Made by a program: the position numbers and the translations under genes
The notes under the pieces: generated by a model
Database searches by the model: none
The model's input: only the letters and a program-made list of their open reading frames with translations
Told to the model about the DNA's origin: nothing
Part shown: piece by piece, positions 26,342 through 34,892 of the stretch
How the letters are laid out: each line of letters begins with the position of its first letter
How positions within the stretch are numbered: position 1 is the stretch's first letter
NCBI RefSeq assembly: GCF_024919275.1
Contig: NZ_JANWGH010000001.1
Coordinates: 372,001-436,000 of the forward strand
Direction of reading: 5' to 3'
Source of the DNA: Algoriphagus limi
GTDB taxonomy: Bacteria > Bacteroidota > Bacteroidia > Cytophagales > Cyclobacteriaceae
Length of the DNA stretch: 64,000 nucleotides

Positions 26342-26917
26342 ATGAGAGTAACCTTCATTTTTTTGGTATTCCTCGTTTTTTCTGGAAAAGCATTTTCCCA
26401 AAAGAAAATTGAACAAGAAAAGCGAATAAAGAAACAGGATGTGCCTGAGCTGGCAGTGGAGTGGCTAGAAGATTCCTTTGAAGGCAGAAAAAAAGTTCGT
26501 TGGTATCAGGAGATTTCAGATCAGGGGATCTCTTTTGAGGCCAAATTTCCCTGGAAAGGAAAATTTCACAGTGTAGAATTCGATTCCCTGGGGAACATCC
26601 AAGATGTGGAAATAGAAATCCAACAGAATGAGTTGGGCGCAGAGATTGAGTCAAATATCCTTTCGGATATAGCAAGCGAGTTTAGTGAATTTCGCATTCA
26701 AAGAATTCAAAGGCAGTATTCCGCTCAGTCGGATGATCTGGAAGACTTTTTTGATGAGGGGGAGATGGAAGGAATTACCATCCGTTTTGAAATCGAATTC
26801 ATAGCAAAAGAAAAGTCGGGCCGTCAGGCCTTTTGGGAAGGTCTTTTTGATCAAAAAGGCAAGTTGATTTCCATACGGGAAGTTGAAATTCGGATCATGG
26901 ATAACTTGATTTTTTGA
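26342..26917 (+). CDS. secreted protein of unknown function
   Basis: A 191-residue protein with a signal peptide (MRVTFIFLVFLVFSGKAFSQ). The mature part is highly charged, rich in Glu, Lys and Gln, with tandem PepSY-like or BLIP-like alternating beta strands: FEAKFPWKGKFHSVEFDSLGNI and FWEGLFDQKGKLISIREVEI look like two versions of one unit. I do not recognise a family with certainty. The start is the ATG at 26342, which gives a clean signal peptide; an upstream start at 26303 would put 13 residues before it. The stop codon overlaps the next gene's ATG by one base (TGATG), so the two are translationally coupled and probably act together in the periplasm or outer membrane. Confidence 0.75.
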   Translation: MRVTFIFLVFLVFSGKAFSQKKIEQEKRIKKQDVPELAVEWLEDSFEGRKKVRWYQEISDQGISFEAKFPWKGKFHSVEFDSLGNIQDVEIEIQQNELGAEIESNILSDIASEFSEFRIQRIQRQYSAQSDDLEDFFDEGEMEGITIRFEIEFIAKEKSGRQAFWEGLFDQKGKLISIREVEIRIMDNLIF

Positions 26918-27621
26918 TGAGGAAAGTAACTTTATCATTCCTGGTATTTTTTCTATTCGGCTTCTCTTGTTTAGCCCAAAGACAAGCCTTTTTTACAGGC
27001 TTTTTCCCAGAAGTAGCTATAACCAAAAAGCTGTCGAATGGCAACAAAGTCAATTTTAAAGTTGAGAATCAGGAAATTATTTATCGGAATTTTGAAAATC
27101 CTGAAGATCGATGGCAATTTCGTCATTATCGGACCGACCTGATGGCTTTTTACGATTGGAAATTAAGTCCTTTAAGCAGTATGGCTTTGGGATTATTTTA
27201 TAGAATTCAAGATGGCTCAAATGCTTATCGATTGATTCAGCAATTTGCTGTTTTGGATCGATTTAGGAGATTTCGGATGGGGCATCGTTTTAGATTAGAC
27301 CAGACTTTTAGCCATAATGAAGCAGCAGAATATAGATTAAGATATCGGGTAGCATTGGATGTGCCTTTGCAAGGAGATGAATTAGATCCCGGAGAGGGCT
27401 ACTTAGTGATCTCGACAGAACCTATTTTTAGTCTTCAGGAAAAGGAATTTGGACTCGAAAATCGATTAGTTCTGACCCTTGGAAAATTGATTAATTCTCA
27501 GCAAAAAATAGAATATAGTATCGATTATCGCACGGATGGATTTTTCAAGAGGGCTTTAGAACCCGCTTATGGGCAAAAATTGGCTATTTCTATAATTTTT
27601 GATGCATTTTTTCATATTTGA
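26917..27621 (+). CDS. DUF2490-like outer-membrane protein
   Basis: A secreted protein of 234 residues with a signal peptide ending FSCLAQ and a mature region made of alternating amphipathic strands rich in Arg, Tyr and Phe (for example MALGLFYRIQDG, GHRFRLDQTF and KIEYSIDYRTDGFF), ending with an aromatic residue as outer-membrane barrels do. It resembles the DUF2490 family, thought to be small beta-barrels. The ATG overlaps the previous gene's stop by one base. The function is unknown; the coupled upstream protein may be its periplasmic partner. Confidence 0.7.
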   Translation: MRKVTLSFLVFFLFGFSCLAQRQAFFTGFFPEVAITKKLSNGNKVNFKVENQEIIYRNFENPEDRWQFRHYRTDLMAFYDWKLSPLSSMALGLFYRIQDGSNAYRLIQQFAVLDRFRRFRMGHRFRLDQTFSHNEAAEYRLRYRVALDVPLQGDELDPGEGYLVISTEPIFSLQEKEFGLENRLVLTLGKLINSQQKIEYSIDYRTDGFFKRALEPAYGQKLAISIIFDAFFHI

Positions 27622-27650
27622 AAAGTAAAAAATTTGCTATGAAATACAAA

Positions 27651-27677
27651 TTGCTGTATGTTTACAACATAATTTTG
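27651..27677 (+). promoter_or_regulatory. promoter of the hybrid kinase, TTG-N16-TAATTTTG
   Basis: TTG at 27651-27653 and TAATTTTG at 27670-27677 with 16 bases between, the same spacing as the promoter at 7745. The start codon at 27737 is 59 bases beyond it. Confidence 0.6.
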
Positions 27678-27736
27678 CGATAGGTAAAGAATCATCCAAA
27701 AAACGCTCAAATAGAACATTAGTAAGAAAAGGATTG

Positions 27737-30652
27737 ATGAAGGACAGAGGGATTAATAGCACTTTTAAGAAGATCATTTATGAGTCCTCTGAGATGGTCT
27801 TTCTTGCTGACGATTCCTATCCGTATAATATTTTTTATGCCAATGAATCCTTTGAAGATCAAATAGGAGAGACACTTCAAGATCGAAGTCTCGCTGGTTT
27901 GGGTCTAGATATCAGCAATTATATTTTTAAAGAAGAACTACTTCTTAACCATGATGGCAAGGAGTTTTTATTTAGACTGGAATTACCTGAGGATAATGGA
28001 ACTAACTATTACCTGTTTTACAAAGGGGTTGAAATAAAAACTCAGGGACTTCCTTCCAATCGGGAAATTCAGGAATTCTTTAAAAGAGGATTGGATATCC
28101 TAGCTGTAGGTCAGCACGATTACTTGACTTATTTGAATGATGCGGTCAAACCTGTGTTAGGATATGCCCCGGAGGAATTGATTGATACTAGCCTTTGTTC
28201 TTTTGTTCATGAAGATGACTTAGAGAAAGTCCGTAAAATCTGGAAAAATAAAGGAGGAGGGGATAAACTGGGCTTTTTCCATGTCCGGATCAAGAAAAAG
28301 TCAGGAGGTTATGCCTTGTTGGAATGTTCGGTCCAGTTTGCTGAAACCCATTTTTATTTGATTTCGAGGGATCAGACAGAGTTTTATCTGGAGCGAGACC
28401 TTTCGAAAAAATTGCTTCATATTCAGCAGCAAGTTCCAAGTCTTTCAAATTCAGTTAGTTTTAATTTGGACTTAAGGAAAGGGAAGATCAATTGGGATAA
28501 AGATGCTTTGGAAAAATTCAAAGTTGAATCGAAAAAAGAAAGGAAATCACTTTTTCAAAAGATTCAGCTTAAAATCGAAACTGATTCCAACAAGCCAAAA
28601 ATTGATGCAAATATCAATTGGAAGGATCAAGATTTAAAATTAGTAGCTGAAAAAACCGAGTTGCCTAATGGTCGGGAAGTTTGGATAGGATATTTGGCTG
28701 ATGATAGCACCCGACAGGAGTTACTTGATGAAAAGTCATTATTAGAAAGTTTTCTTTTCCGTTCCCCTGAGCCTTTGGTTGTTTCACTAGGAAGTAAAAA
28801 TATTATTCATTGCAATGAGGCAGCAAGGAAGCTTCTCGGATTGGATAAGGAGACGTCCTTTGATGATTTGACACAGTTGGAAGAGCTATTTGAGGAAACT
28901 GAGAATTGGAAAGAATGGCTTGACCAAATCGAAAAAGGAGAGGAAGTTCAACCATTAGTGGCACCCATTCTTAATCAAAAAGGAAAGTCTTTAACACTAG
29001 AGATTTGCTACACAACCTTTGAGGAAAAGTCTAATCAATACTTTTTATTCTCCTTTAAGAATATTTCAGAGAAACTTTCACTCGAAAAAACTCTTGAAGA
29101 GAGTAGTAATTTCTTGATTAACCTGACAGAACAAGTTCCTGGAGGACTCTATCAGTTGGTTTTGGATAAAAATGGAGGAATGAATTTCTCTTTCCTTTCC
29201 AAAGGAATCACTTCTGTATTAGGAATTTCAGAATCAGAAATCGAAGAGTTTACAGATATCTCATCTACTATCACCAAAGTTCACCCACAGGATTTGCCTC
29301 ATGTAATCATGACTTCGGTAGCTTCTGCAAGAAAGCTTGAACCATGGCAATGTCAGTTTAGGGTAAAGGACGAGCATCAACCCGGAGGGTTTCGTTGGGT
29401 TTTAGGTGCTGCTAGACCACAAATCTTGGAAAATGGAGACATGGTTTGGTATGGGTATCTGACAGATATCAGCAAGCAAAAAGAATTTGAAGCAAAACTG
29501 GATGAGGCTCGTCAGACAGCTGAGAAAGCCAGTCAGATTAAGTCCGATTTCTTGTCCATGATTAGCCATGAACTTAGAACACCTCTGAATGCAATCTCGG
29601 GATCAGTTTATTCTTTGCTTCAGGAAAATCCTTCCAATTCGCAGAAAAATACCCTGAATACCATCAGCTTCGCAGTAGACAATTTGATCATTATGATCAA
29701 TGATTTGTTGGACTTCCAAAAAATCGAAGCTGGCAAGCTTTCTATTGAAAAGGCTCCATTTAATTTAACTGAGTTGGTACATCAAGTCATGAAAGGGCTT
29801 GCCTTCCACGCTCGCGATAGTAAAAACTCGTTGAACCTGCATCTTGATTCCAATTTGGACCTCGATGTCAAAGGAGATAAAACCCGTCTTTCTCAGATTT
29901 TGAATAATCTGATTACGAATGCACTCAAATTCACTCATGATGGAAAGGTGGATTTGACAGTTAAATTATTAAAGAAAAATACGAATCAGGTAAGAGTTTA
30001 CTTCGAAGTGAAGGATACGGGAATCGGAATCGCTCCGGAGCATCAGGATAGAATCTTCAATGATTTTGACCAAATCAAACCGACTTTTAGTACCAAATAT
30101 GGAGGAACCGGATTGGGACTTTCTATTACCCGAAAGCTCCTCAATTTGATGAATTCCTCTATTCAGTTGGAATCTGAGCCAAATAAAGGCAGCCGCTTCT
30201 TCTTCGAAGTTGATTTTGATTTAGTAGAAAATGAGGGTCCAAAGAATGTAATCCTGAATGGATTTAACCGTGATTTCTCCAGCCTTCATTTGTTAATGGC
30301 AGAAGACAATGATGTAAATGCTTTAGTTCTTGGAAAAATTATCAAGAAATGGGGCTATACCTTTGATCGAGTCCCAAATGGAGCATTGGCTGTGGAGGCG
30401 GTACAAACCAAGAAATACGATTGTGTTCTGATGGATATTCAGATGCCTGTTATGGATGGTTTTGAAGCTACAGTAGAAATCAAGAAGATTATCGACATCC
30501 CGGTGATTGCATTAACAGCAGCTGCCAAACTCGAAATCATGGAAAAAGTGGAATCCTGTGGTTTTGATGGATTTGTGGCAAAACCTATCGATGCCGCGGA
30601 ACTACTAAAGAAAATCAAAGAAGTGATCTCAGAGAAGAATCACAATTTTTGA
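27737..30652 (+). CDS. hybrid sensor histidine kinase with PAS domains and receiver
   Basis: A soluble 971-residue kinase with no clear membrane segment, so it should sense an intracellular signal or work on another sensor. The order is: two or three PAS-like domains over residues 1-590 (a PAS fold with DYLTYLNDAVKPVLGY, another with SRNIIHCNEAARKLLGL-like features and a PAC region before DISKQKEFEAKLDEAR), a coiled coil, HisKA with His611 in FLSMISHELRTPLNAI, HATPase with NLITNALKFT, DTGIGI and GGTGLGLSI, and a C-terminal receiver with Asp900 in CVLMDIQMPVMDG. It has no HPt domain of its own; an HPt-containing protein is at 57029-57784. ATG at 27737 follows a TTG; the ATG is preferred. The 3' end overlaps the convergent TPR gene by 13 bases. 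Confidence 0.9.
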   Translation: MKDRGINSTFKKIIYESSEMVFLADDSYPYNIFYANESFEDQIGETLQDRSLAGLGLDISNYIFKEELLLNHDGKEFLFRLELPEDNGTNYYLFYKGVEIKTQGLPSNREIQEFFKRGLDILAVGQHDYLTYLNDAVKPVLGYAPEELIDTSLCSFVHEDDLEKVRKIWKNKGGGDKLGFFHVRIKKKSGGYALLECSVQFAETHFYLISRDQTEFYLERDLSKKLLHIQQQVPSLSNSVSFNLDLRKGKINWDKDALEKFKVESKKERKSLFQKIQLKIETDSNKPKIDANINWKDQDLKLVAEKTELPNGREVWIGYLADDSTRQELLDEKSLLESFLFRSPEPLVVSLGSKNIIHCNEAARKLLGLDKETSFDDLTQLEELFEETENWKEWLDQIEKGEEVQPLVAPILNQKGKSLTLEICYTTFEEKSNQYFLFSFKNISEKLSLEKTLEESSNFLINLTEQVPGGLYQLVLDKNGGMNFSFLSKGITSVLGISESEIEEFTDISSTITKVHPQDLPHVIMTSVASARKLEPWQCQFRVKDEHQPGGFRWVLGAARPQILENGDMVWYGYLTDISKQKEFEAKLDEARQTAEKASQIKSDFLSMISHELRTPLNAISGSVYSLLQENPSNSQKNTLNTISFAVDNLIIMINDLLDFQKIEAGKLSIEKAPFNLTELVHQVMKGLAFHARDSKNSLNLHLDSNLDLDVKGDKTRLSQILNNLITNALKFTHDGKVDLTVKLLKKNTNQVRVYFEVKDTGIGIAPEHQDRIFNDFDQIKPTFSTKYGGTGLGLSITRKLLNLMNSSIQLESEPNKGSRFFFEVDFDLVENEGPKNVILNGFNRDFSSLHLLMAEDNDVNALVLGKIIKKWGYTFDRVPNGALAVEAVQTKKYDCVLMDIQMPVMDGFEATVEIKKIIDIPVIALTAAAKLEIMEKVESCGFDGFVAKPIDAAELLKKIKEVISEKNHNF

Positions 30653-31572
30653 GCCTTTTCATAATATTCAGCTACCAAATCCATTTCTGGATAATCCCGA
30701 TAGAGTTCCTGTAAGTATTGTAGGGCCGAGATTTTATCTCCTTTCATAACGTAATAAATTCCTTTGTTGCGGAGCGCATACGGATTGTTTGCATCCATTT
30801 TTAGGCTTCGATTAATAAACTCAAGACCTTCTTCAACTTGCCCAAGGTAGAGTAAGTATAAGCCTTTGTTGTTGTAAAAATAGGCTTGAGAAGTATTGAG
30901 AGAAATTGCTTTTTCTACAGCTTCAAATGCCATTTGATAGTTTCCACGATCAAAGGCAATCATCGATTCCAGATTATGCAAGTTTGGCTCCATGGGATTA
31001 ATTTCCTTTGCCAAATCCAAAAGGGAATCAGCCTTAGCATAATTTTTTTGGTAATAGAAAATAGTTGCTTGGTTGACGATCAGGTCAGAATTATCAGGAT
31101 TTAGCTCCAGCGCCTTTCCAAACGCTTCGAGAGCTAATTCATAATTTTGAAGCTTTTCCTGAACTAATCCACCCAAAAAGAACCCCTTCCACTCAACAGG
31201 TTGGTTAGTTTGAAGCCAATTTGCATCCTCTCGTGCTTTGTAAAATTCCCCATTATCCAAATAGGTTAAGCCTCGTTGAAAGTAAGCCTCTGGGTAGTCT
31301 GGTTGATAGTTGATAGCTGCAGAAAAATCTAAAATCGCCTCATCCAATTGGTTTAATTGAAGATGGGAAATTGCTTTGTTGAACCAAGCATCCGCATAGG
31401 TAGAGTCAAGATCTAAGGCTTCTTGGTAAAATTCCAAAGCTCCCCTAGGGTCATTTTCATCCAATTTTTCATTTCCTTTTAAAAGAAAACGTCCCTTTTT
31501 GTCTTCGACTGAATCGCAAGCTGTGATAGAAATTGCAAGAAGAAAAAGGAAACTAATCCTGATCTTGTTCAT
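30640..31572 (-). CDS. TPR-repeat lipoprotein
   Basis: A 310-residue lipoprotein (signal peptide ending SITAC) made almost entirely of tetratricopeptide repeats; the repeats run from about residue 25 to the end, for example GALEFYQEALDLDSTYADAW, EAILDFSAAINYQPDYPEAY and LALEAFGKALELNPDNSDL. TPRs mediate protein contacts, often in outer-membrane assembly or secretion in Bacteroidota. The start is the ATG at 31572, which gives the lipoprotein signal; the longer open frame overlaps the previous gene. It overlaps the 3' end of the upstream permease gene by 20 bases, so the two are probably coupled. Specific role unknown. Confidence 0.85.
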   Translation of the reverse strand: MNKIRISFLFLLAISITACDSVEDKKGRFLLKGNEKLDENDPRGALEFYQEALDLDSTYADAWFNKAISHLQLNQLDEAILDFSAAINYQPDYPEAYFQRGLTYLDNGEFYKAREDANWLQTNQPVEWKGFFLGGLVQEKLQNYELALEAFGKALELNPDNSDLIVNQATIFYYQKNYAKADSLLDLAKEINPMEPNLHNLESMIAFDRGNYQMAFEAVEKAISLNTSQAYFYNNKGLYLLYLGQVEEGLEFINRSLKMDANNPYALRNKGIYYVMKGDKISALQYLQELYRDYPEMDLVAEYYEKAQKL

Positions 31573-32659
31573 CTGTTGGTTTAGGTTTTTTTGGTTTCTC
31601 TTTTTCTTCACCAAGCAGAAAAGCGAATGGCTTAGTCTCTTCTGTGAGATCAAATATTTCTCTTAAAATCGCTAAAGTTGGAATAATTAAAATCATCCCT
31701 GCCACTCCCCAAATACTACCTCCTATCAACAATCCCAAGAAGGTGATGAAAGCATTGAGGTTGACATTACCTCCGACAATTTTTGGAGTTAAAAAGTTTC
31801 CTTCTACTAATTGAATTAGCTGGTAAGCAACCAAAATAGCCAAAGGATAAAATAGACTGTCTTTTGTCAAGAAAGAATAAACCACTGGTAAGAGTACTCC
31901 GAAAAATGGTCCTACGTATGGGATAATGTTTAGGATGGCTCCTAAAACCCCAAAAAAGATTGCATGCTTAATACCTAAAGCAGTATAGGCTGTGACATTC
32001 AACAAAGCCAAAATAAGCATCACTTTACCTACTCCGACAATGTAATGCTGTATCACTTTTCGAAGGCTTGTGATTCGCATTTTAACTAGAGTGGGGTCGC
32101 GATCCCGATAAATCATAATCATCATTTTGGTGAGATGATCACGATATAAAACCAAGAAGAACATGAAAACTGGAATCAAAACCACACCAGAAAGAGAACC
32201 CACTGTTTTCAGTGCAAAATTGGAGATGCTAGAGCTATGATCGTTTAAAACTTCCTCTATGTATTCGAGATTTGCTTTGTTTCTGAGCTCATAGTCTATA
32301 CCAAAACTGCTTTGAGTCCAGTCGTCAATTTGATTTGCATAGTTTGTTACCCTGCCACTCACATCATCAAAATCATTGGTGAATGCTGCGACATTTCCAA
32401 TAATGAATGACAAAAGCCCCCCAACTAGAAGCACCATCAAAAGCAAGGAAAGAAAACTCGCTAGTGTTCTTGGTACCTTCTTTTTTTCAAGCCAATTATT
32501 TAATGGCGTAAATAAAATCGCGAAAAAGCCTCCCATAAAAAGGGGGATAAGAAGGCTTTTGCCCACGATTAAAAAGAAGACCAATACAATGATAAAAACC
32601 AAAACCAGCAAGGCTTTGAGAAAGGAGGGGAGGGCTTGATACGGCTTTTGCATATCCAA
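31553..32659 (-). CDS. AI-2E family transporter (second copy)
   Basis: A 368-residue membrane permease of the AI-2E family, with the same plan as the protein at 17544-18632 but different sequence: LFMGGFFAILFTPLNNWLEKK near the start, hydrophobic pairs, a hydrophilic loop (95-150) and a C-terminal half with NIIPYVGPFFGVLLPVVYSFL and GNFLTPKIVGGNVNLNAF. The tail is charged (GEEKEKPKKPKPTDEQDQD). The downstream TPR lipoprotein begins inside its last codons. The two permeases probably carry different substrates; neither can be assigned here. Confidence 0.88.
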   Translation of the reverse strand: MDMQKPYQALPSFLKALLVLVFIIVLVFFLIVGKSLLIPLFMGGFFAILFTPLNNWLEKKKVPRTLASFLSLLLMVLLVGGLLSFIIGNVAAFTNDFDDVSGRVTNYANQIDDWTQSSFGIDYELRNKANLEYIEEVLNDHSSSISNFALKTVGSLSGVVLIPVFMFFLVLYRDHLTKMMIMIYRDRDPTLVKMRITSLRKVIQHYIVGVGKVMLILALLNVTAYTALGIKHAIFFGVLGAILNIIPYVGPFFGVLLPVVYSFLTKDSLFYPLAILVAYQLIQLVEGNFLTPKIVGGNVNLNAFITFLGLLIGGSIWGVAGMILIIPTLAILREIFDLTEETKPFAFLLGEEKEKPKKPKPTDEQDQD

Positions 32660-32688
32660 ATTTTTTCAGAATATACTGGACTTTTCTA

Positions 32689-34719
32689 TCAAATCAAACC
32701 AGCTCTTCGAAGCAGGGCTTCCGGTTTTGGTTCTCTTCCTCGGAATCTTTTGTAGAGAACCGTAGGATGCTCTGTTCCTCCCGCAGAAAGAATGTTTTTC
32801 TGAAAGGATTGAGCCGTTTCTGGATCGAAAATTCCTCTCTCCAAAAACAATTCAAAAGCATCCGCATCTAAAACTTCAGCCCACTTGTAGCTGTAATATC
32901 CTGCTGCATATCCTCCTTGGAAAATATGAGAGAAAGAAGTACTCATTAGCGTATTAGGGACTTTTGGAAGGAGATCAGTTTTGGACATTATTTTTCGCTC
33001 AAACTCAAAAAGGTCTCCGATTTTTGATGGATTCCCTTCATGATAAGCCATATCCAATAATCCAAAGCTGATTTGTCTCACCGTTTGATAGCCTTGTTGG
33101 AAATTAGCAGCTTTTTTAATTCGCTCGATTAAATCTTGAGGAATTTTTTCTCCCGTTTTATAGTGTTTGGCAAATAGATCCAGACACTCTTTTTCATAGC
33201 ACCAGTTTTCAAAAATCTGAGAAGGCAACTCTACAAAATCCCAATAAACACTAGTTCCTGAAAGACTTTGATAATGCGTTTTGGCAAGCATTCCATGAAG
33301 GGCATGCCCAAATTCATGGAATAGGGTAGTCACCTCATTGAAAGTCAAAAGGCTAGGTTTTGTTTTGGTTGGTTTGGTGAAGTTGCAAACTATAGAAATA
33401 TGTGGGCGATGATCTATGCCATTCGCTTCGTATTGGCTCTTGTAGCTCGTCATCCAAGCTCCGTTTCGTTTTCCAGCTCTCGGGAAAAAGTCCGCATAAA
33501 ATACGGCAACATGTTTTCCGTCTTTGTCTTTTACTTCATAAGCTGTGACATCGGGATGATAAACCGGAATATCTTTATTGGGAGTGAAATCTAGACCATA
33601 GAGTTTACCTGCTGTCTGAAAAACTCCTTCGATGACATGCTCCAATTGGAAATAGGGACGAAGCAACTCATCGTCCAATTCATACTTTTCTTTTTTAAGT
33701 AATTCGGAATAGTACGCAAAGTCCCAACGCTCTAGCTTTTCAATTCCATCCAGTTTCTTAGCGAATTCAGCTAATTCAGCGACCTCTTCTTCAGCTTTAG
33801 GCTTGGCTTTTTCTAAAAGGTCTTCAAGGAATTTCAAAACCTCCTCAGGGCTTTTGGCCATACGCTCTTCCAAAATGAATTGCGCATGGGATGAGTACCC
33901 TAGCAACTTTGCTCTTTCATATCGAAGCTCAAGGATTCTTTTGATAATTTCCTGATTGTCTAATTCATCCCCTTTGCATGATTTGGTATTGTAAGCGAGG
34001 AATAGAGTTTTTCTTAATTCCCTATTTTTCAGATAGGTCATGGCAGGGATGTAGGAAGGGTAAGCGAGTGTAAAAGCCCATTGACCTGCTTTTCCTTTTT
34101 CCTCAGCAGTTTGTGCTGCGGCTTCTTTGATACTTTCTGGTAGACCTTCTACATCGGATTCATTTTCTACGAAATGAACAAAGCGATTCGTTTCCGCCAA
34201 GACATTCTCGCCGAATTTTAGCGATTGTTGGGCAAGTTCTTGGTCAATTTTCCGCAATTTGGTCGCATCTTCTTTAGAAAGATTAGCTCCATTTCGAACA
34301 AATGCCTTGTATGTTTTTTCTAGGAGAGTTTTCTGCTCGGCGCTGAGCTTCAGTTCATCTTTCTGCTGGAAAATCTGGGCCACTCTTGAAAACAACTCTT
34401 GGTCTAGAAGAATATCATTGGAGTGTGCAGTTAAAAGCGGAGATATTTCTCTCGCTAGTTTTTGAATCTCGTCGTTGGTTTCGGCGGAATTTAGATTAAA
34501 AAAGATGGATGAAATCACGTTTAATTTATCACCTGATCTATCCAAAGCCTCAATTGTATTTTCGAAAGTTGGGAGAGGATTCGATTTTATTTGTTCTATT
34601 TCCTGCTTAGCCATTTGAATAGCCTCTTTTACAGCAGGTAGAAAATCTTCAGTTTTAATTTTATCAAATGGGGCAGTCTCGAAAGGATTGGTGAATTTTT
34701 CCAACAGAGGGTTACTCAT
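32689..34719 (-). CDS. M3 family oligopeptidase (PrlC/Dcp-like)
   Basis: A cytoplasmic zinc metallopeptidase of 676 residues that degrades oligopeptides. The zinc motif is HEFGHALHG (His468, Glu469, His472) in TLFHEFGHAL, with the third ligand Glu expected about 25 residues later in DFVELPSQIFENW. The pattern YADFFPRAGKRNGAWM and the C-terminal GGYAAGYYSYKWAEVLDAD are characteristic of the M3 family. The length matches E. coli oligopeptidase A (680) and Dcp (681); the sequence alone does not say whether it removes dipeptides or cuts internally. No signal peptide is present. The gene is single, with 30 bases to the next gene downstream. Confidence 0.94.
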   Translation of the reverse strand: MSNPLLEKFTNPFETAPFDKIKTEDFLPAVKEAIQMAKQEIEQIKSNPLPTFENTIEALDRSGDKLNVISSIFFNLNSAETNDEIQKLAREISPLLTAHSNDILLDQELFSRVAQIFQQKDELKLSAEQKTLLEKTYKAFVRNGANLSKEDATKLRKIDQELAQQSLKFGENVLAETNRFVHFVENESDVEGLPESIKEAAAQTAEEKGKAGQWAFTLAYPSYIPAMTYLKNRELRKTLFLAYNTKSCKGDELDNQEIIKRILELRYERAKLLGYSSHAQFILEERMAKSPEEVLKFLEDLLEKAKPKAEEEVAELAEFAKKLDGIEKLERWDFAYYSELLKKEKYELDDELLRPYFQLEHVIEGVFQTAGKLYGLDFTPNKDIPVYHPDVTAYEVKDKDGKHVAVFYADFFPRAGKRNGAWMTSYKSQYEANGIDHRPHISIVCNFTKPTKTKPSLLTFNEVTTLFHEFGHALHGMLAKTHYQSLSGTSVYWDFVELPSQIFENWCYEKECLDLFAKHYKTGEKIPQDLIERIKKAANFQQGYQTVRQISFGLLDMAYHEGNPSKIGDLFEFERKIMSKTDLLPKVPNTLMSTSFSHIFQGGYAAGYYSYKWAEVLDADAFELFLERGIFDPETAQSFQKNILSAGGTEHPTVLYKRFRGREPKPEALLRRAGLI

Positions 34720-34856
34720 AATTTCTTTGATTTTTAGTAAAAATCGACTCGATCACTTAATGGTTTCAATTGTTCTTCAAATTTATTTATCCCATCTGAT
34801 TTGATAGGGATTTGGGAAAAGAATTAACGGATTTTTAAAGAATCTAGAGAAAATAA

Positions 34857-34886
34857 AAAACCTCCGAATTTGATTTCGGAGGTTTT
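34857..34886 (-). terminator. terminator of the zinc metalloprotease gene
   Basis: A perfect 12-bp stem (AAAACCTCCGAA/TTCGGAGGTTTT) seven bases after the stop, followed on the minus strand by a T run. Confidence 0.82.
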
Positions 34887-34892
34887 CGTTTT

